This document shows, one piece after another, positions 55,425-64,000 of a DNA stretch of 64,000 bases; the stretch's first letter is position 1, and the number at the start of each line of letters is the position of its first letter. The stretch is from Dicyema japonicum (lineage: Eukaryota > Dicyemida > Rhombozoa > Dicyemidae). The translations under genes and the position numbers were made by a program. The notes beneath the pieces were generated by a model that saw only the letters and a list, made by a program, of their open reading frames with translations, had not been told where the DNA came from and did not search any database. The stretch is taken from assembly GCA_011109175.1 (NCBI GenBank), contig RDEW01000007.1, forward strand, positions 247,712-311,711, given 5' to 3'.

Positions 55425-55545
55425 TAAAAAAAAATCGCAAACTCCTTATCCGCAACCATGGAGACGAGGATGGTATCGGATCCTGCTCCTTTCCAGTAGA
55501 GACATCGAGGAAAATCCTGGACCAGATCTAATATGTAATAAATGC
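55425..55545 (+). mobile_element. LINE N-terminal fragment with canonical 2A motif
   Basis: Corresponds to 32920-33020. After KNRKLLI and one missing base, QPWRRGWYRILLLSSR leads into DIEENPGP at 55501-55524, a perfect match to the 2A consensus D-I-E-x-N-P-G-P with a hydrophobic upstream stretch. Only the extreme N-terminus of the element survives. Confidence 0.75.
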
Positions 55546-56099
55546 ACGTATAACCTCAAAAATAGCTTAATTCTGTCAAGCTGCCTTCGGCATATATTTT
55601 ACTCTTTTTCAGCAAGCATAAGTAAAAGAAAGATGATGTCCAATACCCTCGACCAAGTCTCGTAATCCATTACTGTTCAACTTATGCAAAAGAATATTGG
55701 ATTCTACAAAAGCCTTACTGACCTTATGATCCATGAGTCGGCAGATGGGGCGGGAAATCAGTAAATTTTATTGTGTTGACATCTGTAAGAAATGTAGTAA
55801 TAAAATAATAAACCTGCTAATTTGATATGCTTATTAGACGATCGGTATGATTCAATAAAAAATTGATTTTTTGCAGTTACAAATGTCACACATAAATTGC
55901 AAAAATTACCTTGTCAGTTGATTGAAAATTAATCAGGATATTTTCTAACAACAGACTTAATACTTTCAATGTCATTCTTTATTGAACGTGGCATCACAGT
56001 AAATAATGATAATTGATCACACGCTAGTATTTTATTTAAAACTTAACAAAATTAAAAAATAAAAATCAATAAAAATCAATAAAAATTTTGAATTCATTA
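55546..56099. other. Unassigned AT-rich region
   Basis: No gene or repeat recognised. Confidence 0.35.
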
Positions 56100-57400
56100 T
56101 AATTTTAAGCACTTATCACCTTGCCATAATGGTTATAGCAAAGCATGTGCAACACAAGAAACGATGTTATTAGTTAGCCTTTTACATTCTCCACGGTTAC
56201 ACGTAATCGATCTCAGATCGTCCAGATCGTCTCCCTTCTTTAACAATTTCCTCACTCTTTGGAGTTCTTTTTGCAGTAAAGAGTTTTATCTTGGTCGGAC
56301 ACGGAAGCATCTCCCCTCGAACATGAAGTGATACTCCATCGCCACATTCGCTGGGGCAACGAGATCCATACTCAGGATGTATCCAAACAGTCCCCACCGG
56401 GCGTCAGAAACCTACTCTTGCATTTTTTTGCAGGGCACTTCATGCCAACTAACACTGTAAGCTTTCTTTTGTGAGACGCATCGAGAGCCATCGATTCCAC
56501 AATGAAACAGATCCAGTACCAGCATTATATGTGAGTATTGGTTTCCCAAATGTAGATTAACATCAAGTCCCTTTAACCATCCCTTTTTTAGTTTTTGCTT
56601 CGATACTCCTGCAAGTGTTTCCTTTTGATGATGTCTTTTGTGTCTCCCAGTAAAAATACAAGCTTACAACATGTTGTCAACATTTATAAAGGATGTTGTC
56701 CATTCTTTTGATTTTGGTTTTTTCGACTTTGTCCCGGTTTACGATTTGAATTATTCACCCAAGTTTCCCGGTGTATTTTCCAGTAGATGTGAGAGCTTTT
56801 GTATTCTCGGATATGAAATCCACATCATCCGCGTACACGACTTCCTCTATTTTTCCTTCGTAACACGTTCTTAGATCCCTTAGTGGGGCTTCGAGATATA
56901 TCACAAATAGTAAAGGAGAGAGAATCTCACTGAAGAGTGCCGAAGGTAGTTTTGAAAGGCCTGGAAATAGTTCTTCCAATCCTGACTGAAGATCAGTACT
57001 AGATAGCTTTACTCGGATAATCTTTTGCAATGGTTGGTCCACAAATTGTTGTAGGATGTCCGTTAGCTTGTGTCTGCTAATATTGTCGAAAGCTCTTGAC
57101 ATATCGATTTCTAGGAGGATCGTGGCATTTTTATATATTTGAGTTGTTGCATACCGCCACCTATGGCTCCACAGTATGTCAACTGTCGACCTTCCTTCAC
57201 GAAATCCGCTATGGCTTGCTGACAAGTATTTTCCTGTGTGATTCTTTAAGCGGTCCAAAGCAACAGATGCAAGAACTTTGCGTAATGTGCTTAAAAAATA
57301 TGACTTTATGTAGGTCATTTTGGTTTGCCATGTTTTGTACAGCATACATATCCCTTTTCCCAGGGGTAGGACAGAGTTAGATGTAAACATCCATTAAACA
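56100..57400 (-). mobile_element. RTE/R4-like LINE, antisense
   Basis: - strand RT 57390-56755: KYLSASHSGFREGRSTVDIL, LLEIDMSRAFDNISR, LSPLLFVIYLEAPLRDL, EEVVYADDVDFIS. C-terminal part about 56400-56110: GRWGLFGYIL-like, GRCFRVRPR-like and TLPSTVTVENVKG-like residues, and a tail complementary to GCTATAACCATTATGGC near 56130. YADD intact. Frame breaks after 56755. Confidence 0.78.
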
Positions 57401-57825
57401 ATGTCCCAATTGATTCGAGAAGTGCACAGACGTGTTAGATCACTCTCAGAGGTCCACATTTCAGCAATTTGGGGAGATAATATCTGGTCCAGCGCTCCTT
57501 AACTTTATTAACCTAAAAAATAGATTTTGACTTTTTTGACTTAATAACTGTGGATTAATATAATATTTTTATAAGTTTCAAACAATTTTAAAGAACACAC
57601 CAATTTTTACAGTATTGACAAAAATCGACCCAGTCATAATCAAACATGTCAGTATTAAAACATTTATGAGCTATCATGCTCCAGCTGTCAAAAGACGGTG
57701 AGCATTGTTAAAGATTCGGGTCACTCCCAGGCCGTCTAAACCACCGCCTCGTGTTGCAATCGGATTTCCGATTTCGTTGACAATTAATTCACCAATGCAC
57801 CTAACATACCATGCTCACATTTTTT
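57401..57825. other. Unassigned region
   Basis: No gene recognised; AT-rich after 57500. Confidence 0.35.
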
Positions 57826-57992
57826 ATATTGGTTCCACATTTTTAAATCGTGGTTGTCACGTGACTAATTTTAATAATAAGCAGACGGTAAGGAAAATTC
57901 ATTGATGAATAGTAAATTAAAATGATGCACATTTGCAAAAAGTAAGTTATATCCTTACTGTCGTTATTGCCACCCCCGGATGATCAAGTCTG

Positions 57993-58240
57993 TCAGACTC
58001 CTCTTCGCTCTTCTGAGATTGCGACTTCTCGGAAGCTGTCTAGATCATCTGCGTCTTCTAATGCCATTTTATCATGTTTTAGATCGATCTTCATTATTGA
58101 GGGCAAATTTGTTCGTGGTTTCCTTCTAAAAGCTCCTGAGCAGAAGTATGATTCCATAATATCGTATGAAAGAACGGCAGAATTAATCCGTAATATGTGT
58201 CCAAATAATCCACATAGGGTGTTAGTAATATTAAGCACGA
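57993..58240 (-). mobile_element. RTE/R4-like LINE C-terminal fragment nested in duplication
   Basis: - strand LCGLFGHILRINSAVLSYDI, FRRKPRTNLPSIMKIDLKHD and DADDLDSFREVAISEERR match the C-terminus at 11240-11480. Absent from the equivalent place in the other transporter block (about 43400), so it arrived after the duplication or was lost there. Confidence 0.72.
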
Positions 58241-59079
58241 TTTCTCCAGGGTGTGTTTAGACATACGTGCATCACTTCAGCCAATTTGACGGATAGTAAA
58301 TATCCAGGATATTCGCAGTCGTCTACCATGGCCACTATAATAAAACTACATATTTAGATTCCCGGTTCAGTTGGAACCTCTCGGGGGACCTCAACCAACA
58401 AAAGACCCGACGGGAGAACTCTCTTCCAGTGAGAGAGTCATAGATACTTAAGGGCAAGACCTCTTAACAAAAAAAATACGAAAGTCTCATGGACAGTTAT
58501 TTTTGAACCAGTCAGCCTCGAGACATCAGGGGTCATTAAGCAAGATCATAGCTAACAATCTTGTGGACCTGGCCACGTGGTTCCTATCGCTGGTCTAATC
58601 TCCAAAAACACATTTTAAATATAAAATTAAAATTTCGACTTCTAACTGAGAACCAGCCTACATGCTCCCTTGAATTTACGTCGCGATGAATTTACTGGTT
58701 ACCGAGATTTTGGGTGTCTTTTAAGTTCTCACTTCGTCCATGCTAAGAGAAATGGATATTTAAGCTTTCATCCGACCAAAGAAGACATTTCGTGCAATAA
58801 AGGTACTTCACCACTTCAACAATCTGATCAATTAACCTCTCGGCGATCTGATCAATAATTATGCCTGCGTAAGAACTGACCCAGTTTACTGAAAGTAAAA
58901 CGGTTAATCCAAACGAGAAGGGAATGGAAGTGGTAAAATACACCCATATAATCATGAAGATCAATATTTCTAATGTAATTATGAATCAAGAAATTAAATT
59001 ACATTAAAATATGCAAATAACCTTAAAATATGCGACCTTTGGAAATATAAATTAAACAAGCCAGCGTATTTGCTTTATT

Positions 59080-60930
59080 ATGCCGCAGTCTATTGACAGA
59101 AATGAAGATGGATTTGAAGAGGAGGCCTTAACTAACATGATTTCTCAAGTCAAGGCTCCAGAAGGAGAATACGGATGGGTGATCGTGGTTGTTTACTCGT
59201 TTATTTCGTTTTCCTTCGCAGGATTTGCTAGCTCGAGTGGAATGATAATTAAAAAAGTCATTGTTGGATATGAAAACCAAAATTCAAAGAGTACCATTAT
59301 TCCACCTCTGCTTTTCCTCATGTCAAGCCTAATTGGTAGACCAATTTTCCTTATTTTAGCTTTACCGTCAGCTATTCTTCTTAAGTATACCACACCAAAG
59401 ATTCTGGTGATAAGTTCAGGGTTGCTTTTGTCGACTTCGCTTATTTCAACATATTTCGTCGGTATATACGAACTGTATTTTCTGACAATATCGATATTAC
59501 CAGGTATTTGTTTAATACACATTAGGAATTGGCTTTGGGATGGCCTTCTTCGCTTCCAATGCTCAACTCAGTGTTTATTTTAATAAGAAACGACCTATTG
59601 CCATCGCTGTTATTTCTGTTGCGCGAGGAATCGGTTCATTTGTCATCCCAATCGGAATCAAAGAACTATTCAGTTTTTTGACATTCAATTTGATTATCGC
59701 AATCTTTGGATCTTTCACTTCTATCATCTTATTATTGGGATTTTTTATTAGTCCCCCCAGACTATCACACAAAGACGGATCTGATGTCAAAGAATACGCC
59801 TCTAAAATGGTCAAAAAATACTGCCAAGACCATCAAAGTGAGGAACAGAGAGGACAAGAAAATGCCAAGTCTAAAAAGTATTTTTTGGTTTTTCATCAGA
59901 AATGGTTCAAAGAATAAGACAAAGATACACTTCCATCTGAAGGAACCGATTCAAGGTGATGCTTATGAAAATATGGATGTCAATGAAATGTGGACGAATT
60001 TGTTTGCAAAATTACGAGAAAAGAATAAATCTGACCAATCCATAGAAAAAGTAATGACTAAATGGCTAAAATGTGCATTATTGAATCCCGTTAATCGAAT
60101 GGATATGCTTTTGGAGAGTAGTCGTAAAACTATACCCGTGGATGGATCTGGCAATATTGGAAAATGTTCTAGCTTTCTTAAAACACCAAAAATTCAAAAA
60201 TCATACAAAAACCAAAAAATTGTCCATAAAAAGTCAGTAAAAAAAACAGCCGATGAACCGAATAAGATATTTATTTTCTTACTCACCTTATCTTCTTTTA
60301 TGTCATCTTCAGTGGGCGCAATCATTTTGGTATATGTTGGTGAATACTCCAATTCTGATAATGGCAATTATCTGCCGTCATCCATAGGTTGGAATTTTTA
60401 GATGTTAATATATAGGAATTGGGGGTATGGTCGGGCAGTTGTTCGCAGCTCTTTTGTTGGTTAAGTTTAACTTTGAACCTTATCCAATGATGTTCATATC
60501 GATGGTTGTGTCCTCTGTGGCGTATTTGGTTTTCTCTTTCATTGAAGGTAATTTTACGGCATTAATTGTTGTCTGTGTTATTTTCGGAATATCTTCTGGT
60601 TGTTTCCTGTCTATAAAACTTTAGGTGTGATTGGGAATACATTCCAACTGATCGTTTTGGATTACTCTGGAATGACTAAATTCACGTTGATTTATTCGAT
60701 AATAATTGTAAGTAATGGAATCTCTACCTTTGTTGGTCTGTACGTTACAGGTTAGATCATTAATTAAATAGGATTCCTATATTCTCAAAAATATTTTGAC
60801 ATCTCCCAAATCTTATTTTTTTCGTGCTGGATTAGTGTGGGTTCTACTATAATATTTTCGCTGATATTTATTATTACAAAGTGTTCAGGAAAAAAAAACG
60901 CGATCACTCCTGAAGGGAGATCATAACACG
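59080..60930 (+). pseudogene. SLC16-type monocarboxylate transporter, copy 2, frame-broken
   Basis: Starts MPQSIDRNEDGFEEE at 59080, then the SLC16 signature APEGEYGW, TM1-TM4 (YSFISFSFAGFASSSGMII ... TYFVGIYELYFLTI). A one-base insertion at about 59523 shifts GIGFGMAFFASNAQ (present in copy 1 without shift). Then AVISVARGIGSFVIP, SPPRLSHKDGSDVKEY, a second insertion near 59877, FWFFIRNGSKNKTKIHFH, NMDVNEMWTNLF, an IFLLTLSSFMSSSVGAIIL helix (TM7), a 28-nt intron at about 60389-60416, GMVGQLFAALLLVKFNFEP, a break near 60620, VIGNTFQLIVLDY and terminal helices to about 60926. Residues around the breaks are conserved, so the coding potential is recent. Function uncertain. Confidence 0.75.
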
Positions 60931-61017
60931 GCTAACTCTATTATTTGATTTATTTTTAGAATTTTTGGTTTTTTCTTTTTTTGATTTCATAATTGTAGTA
61001 CTCTACCACTAATTCGG

Positions 61018-61285
61018 TTTTTAGAATGAGACTAACTCTGATTATGTGACTCAGGATTCAAATGTATGGGGTTACGAACAATTGAAGGCGTCACTAAGAG
61101 GGTCAAGTATTTAAATGAATGGGTTCTACAAACATTGGATGGTGTCANGGTCTTTAGAATGAGACTAACTCTGATTATGTGACTCAAGGATTCAAATGTA
61201 TTGGGGCTACGAACAATTGAAGGCGTCACTAAGAGGGTCAAGTATTTAAATGAATGGGTTCTACAAACATTGGATGGTGTCACTT
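61018..61285. repeat. Single-N junction with duplicated flank (61148)
   Basis: About 130 bases before the n (from TTTTTAGAATGAGACTAACT) recur after it almost unchanged. Probable unmerged contig ends; this inflates the tandem repeat count here. Confidence 0.75.
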
Positions 61286-61420
61286 AGAGGGTTAAGGATT
61301 AAATGAGTGGGGATTTCAAGCTATGGAATGTGTCACTTACAGGGTCAAGGATTTAGATAAGTGGGTGCTAATACAGTGGAAGCTGTCATTTAGGGAGTCG
61401 ATGCATTCGAATGTAGATAT
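61045..61420 (+). repeat. Diverged tandem repeat of about 52-55 bp
   Basis: Units each begin near GTCACTtAGAGGGTcAAG and continue GATT-AATGxxTGGG...ACA/TGGA. About five diverged units are seen when the assembly duplication is discounted, against two at 46490-46565 in the sister block. Non-coding. Confidence 0.65.
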
Positions 61421-61575
61421 TTTGATAATTTGGAGATTATAATACTACCCTATCATTGATTGGGGTAGCAAATAATCAAAAAATAATGAAAGTTACTTAG
61501 GCAGAACGCTGGCCTACATCCAGAAAGCTGCTATTTTCTCCTTTACAATAACCCTCACTTGTCTCAGTAATTTTT

Positions 61576-61929
61576 TTAGTCCTCATTTAACTTCACGTTG
61601 ACCTCATATGAAGAGCAACTTTATAGAGGATCATCTCATCTTTTCTACATCAAAATAATTAAGTTGAGTTAAAAAAGTTATTATAAAGTAAACACTCCAA
61701 ATTAAGTGATGGGGGAAGTAATATAAAACGGTAGGGCTTGGCAACCAAACTTCTCATGTGCAACTGAAAGTTTTTATTACACCACTCTTAGATCTGGTAC
61801 GCCATGTAAGTCTACAACCGTTTCTCAGATACAAAATGGTTCAAATAAACATCATGAATTATGACGTCATCAGTGTATATAGAGAATTTTGTGCAAAGCA
61901 ATTCACTCATTACAAAGTTGATTAATAGA
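61576..61929. other. Spacer
   Basis: No gene recognised. Confidence 0.35.
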
Positions 61930-62530
61930 GGACTGAGCAATGAACCTTAAGGGACACCTTTTCTCAGCCAAATTTTTCATAGGTTAAAAAAATAACAATT
62001 GACCGTATTCGTATCAAAAAATAAGAAAACTTCGTATTCAAAAATAAAATTAATTTCCAACACCACATTTTGCAAGACAAATAACAAGTCCAAGATGCCA
62101 CAAACTATCGAAAGCATGGATATATCAAGGCAGACTGCGGTCGAACATCCTTTAGTTCTCAAAGTCTTCACAATTGACGCGTTAACACTGTACAAACAAC
62201 CTCCACAAGAGAGATTTTTGCGAAAACCCAACTGATGCTCTTTTAACATATCATTACTTTTTATGGTTCAGGGAGTCTGTTAACTACGATTCTTTCCATA
62301 ATTCTTGAAATTAGTAGTATAATGGTTATAGGCCTATGACTGGTTAAGTACCTAAGTTTCCCAGATTTATGTATCATTCTGACCTCCGTCAATATCCAAT
62401 GCGAAGGTTTAAGATCCAACCTGATACTGCACGTATAGAGACATCCCAGATATTCAGAGTGCTTCATTAAATAAACGCATACCGATCTTGTTTTTTCCAG
62501 GAGCATTGTCTTAGTGCATTTCACCGCATT
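61930..62530 (-). mobile_element. CCHC-type LINE RT fragment, antisense
   Basis: - strand: SHWILTEVRMIHKSGKLRYL, HRPITIILLISRIMERIVVN (62400-62280), HQLGFRKNLSCGGCLYSV and STAVCLDISM (62240-62100), followed by decayed sequence. Matches the RT finger/palm order of the 14-kb and 22-kb elements. Catalytic YADD region lost. Confidence 0.7.
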
Positions 62531-63029
62531 TTCAACTTTTCCAGCATTTATAGGGCTGTGATGCAGTGGTTAAGAACTAATTACTTTTTTTCTAGCTTTT
62601 CCTTAAGAAAACTGAGGGACAAACGAGACAAACGCTCGTCAGAGTAAACCTTCTATATTATTGATAGTTCTTGCCTAAACAGGTTAGGAAATTCTTCTAA
62701 GGATACAAGAAACCCATAATGTTTTTGCAAAAATTGAATTTTTTTTGAATATACGTCCAGTCACTTTGTTATAAACTTTCCAAAAGTTTGGGGTTTTCTA
62801 TACAATTCACTGAACTATCAATAAATTATTCTTGTTAACTTTTTTCTACTCTGCGTATTTCTTATGTGATCGTCATAATTTCCAGCTCCATGAGCCTACG
62901 ATCACGTGGATCGAAACCTAGCGTAGTTTCTCAATCATTGTTTTTTTTAAAAGGACTACACATTTTTGGTGTCGAAGGAAAATTTTTGTCAACCGAATAT
63001 ACTTTAATGTTCATTTATCTATTTTCCAC
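62531..63029. other. Spacer
   Basis: AT-rich. A tRNA-like string (TGATGCAGTGGTTAAGA at about 62560) may be the head of another SINE but lacks a B box. No gene. Confidence 0.3.
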
Positions 63030-63190
63030 TGCTATTCATTCTGTTGAAGGCTCCACGCATCTACGATGTTTTGGGATTGACGACTACGCCGTTCTCAGTG
63101 TTTAAAAACTGCGGAACTGAAGTGTTTTCTGGAACTCACACACAAACAAAAAGAACAGAAAGACAAGTCAAGAAGACTTTCAATATCTTG
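63030..63190 (+). repeat. SINE body fragment
   Basis: GAAGGCTCCACGCATCTACG then GACGACTACGCCGTTCTCAG and CTGCGGAACTG correspond to the SINE body at about 5475-5560. Head and tail are missing. Confidence 0.7.
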
Positions 63191-63422
63191 CATATGTATC
63201 TTCGCTTTTTCAAATTCTATAATTCTCTAAAAGGTGTCTCGTCCCATGGCAATTCGCCTCTTGATTTCCAAGCCTCCGTCACCATTCCGATTAATTAGAC
63301 ATCCCAGAAAGACAACATTATCGCAACTCTCTATTTTCTCATTCCCAATTTTTAGTTCCATTATTAGCAGTACTCATAATTTTGGTCTTCTTGATATTTA
63401 GCAATAAACCAAAGACGACGCT

Positions 63423-64000
63423 CTATTCTCTGAATCTTAGAATCAACTCCCTGAGGCCATCCTCTGTTTCAGCCAGTAAAGTTGTATCGTCAGCATAGCG
63501 CAAATTATTGATGTTCCTGTTTCCAATTTTCATCTCGTTTTTTGATACAGTATCCAATTTAGTCATGATTATTTCGGCATAAATATTGAACAGGATGGGA
63601 GATAATAAGTATCCTTGTCTTGCTCCTTTACCAATTTTANAACTCCCTGAGGCCATCCTCTGTTTTAGCCAGTAAAGTTGTATCGTCAGCATAGCGCAAA
63701 TTATTGATGTTCTTGTTTCCAATTTTCATCCCGTTTTTTGATACAGTATCCAATTTTGTCATGATTATTTCGGCATAAATATTGAACAGGATGGGAGATA
63801 ATAAGTATCCTTGTCTTGCTCCTTTACCAATTTTAACCAATAGGTATCTCCATAGACTGTCCTAAAAGTAGCTTCTTGATCCTTATAAATAGATTTGATA
63901 AGCAATATCAGATGGGCATCGAATTCAAATTCTTTTAAAGCGGATGTATAACGGAATCATAAGCTTTCCAACAGTCAATGAAACACATGTATACATTATT
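63423..64000 (-). mobile_element. RTE-type LINE reverse transcriptase, runs off window
   Basis: - strand from the window edge: CFIDCWKAYDSVIHPL, SIYKDQEATFRTVYGDT, KIGKGARQGYLLSPILFNIY, AEIIMTKLDTVSKN, NINNLRYADDTTLLA. This is the classic RTE/craniofacial-like RT pattern and differs from all other LINEs here. YADD intact and frame mostly open, so a relatively young copy. Confidence 0.85.
63445..63838. repeat. Single-N junction with duplicated flank (63640)
   Basis: About 195 bases before the n (from AACTCCCTGAGGCCATCC) recur after it. Splits the RTE RT artificially into two overlapping copies. Confidence 0.8.

Larger units (their letters stand above)
57826..61575 (+). repeat. Segmental duplication, copy 2 (transporter block)
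   Basis: Partner of 43290-46720 with the same order of landmarks. It carries an extra antisense LINE piece (57993-58240) and an expanded tandem repeat (61045-61420). Confidence 0.8.

Noticed and set aside
60609-60624. A 16-nt GT...AG intron in the transporter copy 2
   Set aside because: Removing it does not restore the GVIGNTFQ frame, and the equivalent in copy 1 behaves the same. A one-base loss explains the break better.
62550-62590. Second SINE family or tRNA
   Set aside because: Only an A-box-like string is present; no B box within the expected distance.
1-64000. CRISPR arrays, operons or prokaryotic signals
   Set aside because: Spliced metazoan genes and LINEs throughout; no regular spaced repeats.

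Overview
Eukaryotic nuclear DNA: conserved metazoan housekeeping genes separated by many decayed non-LTR retrotransposons (LINEs). The recognisable host genes are interrupted by extremely small introns, nearly all 21-28 nt, which I placed by hand by restoring family-conserved reading frames. Introns of about 20-30 nt in an animal, with shortened protein orthologues and heavy LINE load, point to a dicyemid mesozoan (Dicyema or relative). That assignment is an inference; an orthonectid or another very reduced animal is the main alternative.

Host genes: 3-hydroxyisobutyryl-CoA hydrolase (HIBCH, + strand, 1318-2555); DEAD-box helicase DDX10/Dbp4 (- strand, 3552-5327); an LCAT/PLA2G15-like acyltransferase (8364-9725) with a decayed duplicate (17018-18379); the dynein adaptor Bicaudal-D (- strand, 29220-30837); the DNA-protein crosslink protease SPRTN (31004-31835); CRIPT (38190-38559), which is broken into pieces in any single frame; and a duplicated pair of SLC16-type monocarboxylate transporter genes (44536-46155 and 59080-60930). 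They do not form a pathway or operon. Each looks like an independent gene.

Mobile DNA fills most of the rest. At least five LINE types are present: (1) jockey-like elements with a GGGGTTAATAAA-type 3' tail, one carrying a 2A-like ribosome-skipping motif before the endonuclease; (2) elements with a CCHC ORF1 plus endonuclease/RT ORF2; (3) an RTE/R4-like group ending in RWRLFGHVLRM; (4) a degenerate endonuclease/PHD-like/RT element; (5) an RTE-type RT at the right edge. A tRNA-derived SINE shares its 3' tail with group 3, which suggests that group mobilises it. A partial LSU rRNA segment lies at about 52.6-53.1 kb.

Two dispersed segmental duplications are visible: the LCAT block (about 7.7-11.6 kb and 16.35-18.62 kb) and the transporter block (about 43.3-46.7 kb and 57.8-61.6 kb). 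In the LCAT pair, one copy preserves the empty target site of a LINE found in the other.

Assembly caveats: seven single 'n' characters each separate two near-identical copies of the same 100-230 bp, so those duplications are probably unmerged contig ends. Several conserved genes also carry one missing base, which may be sequencing error or real damage.
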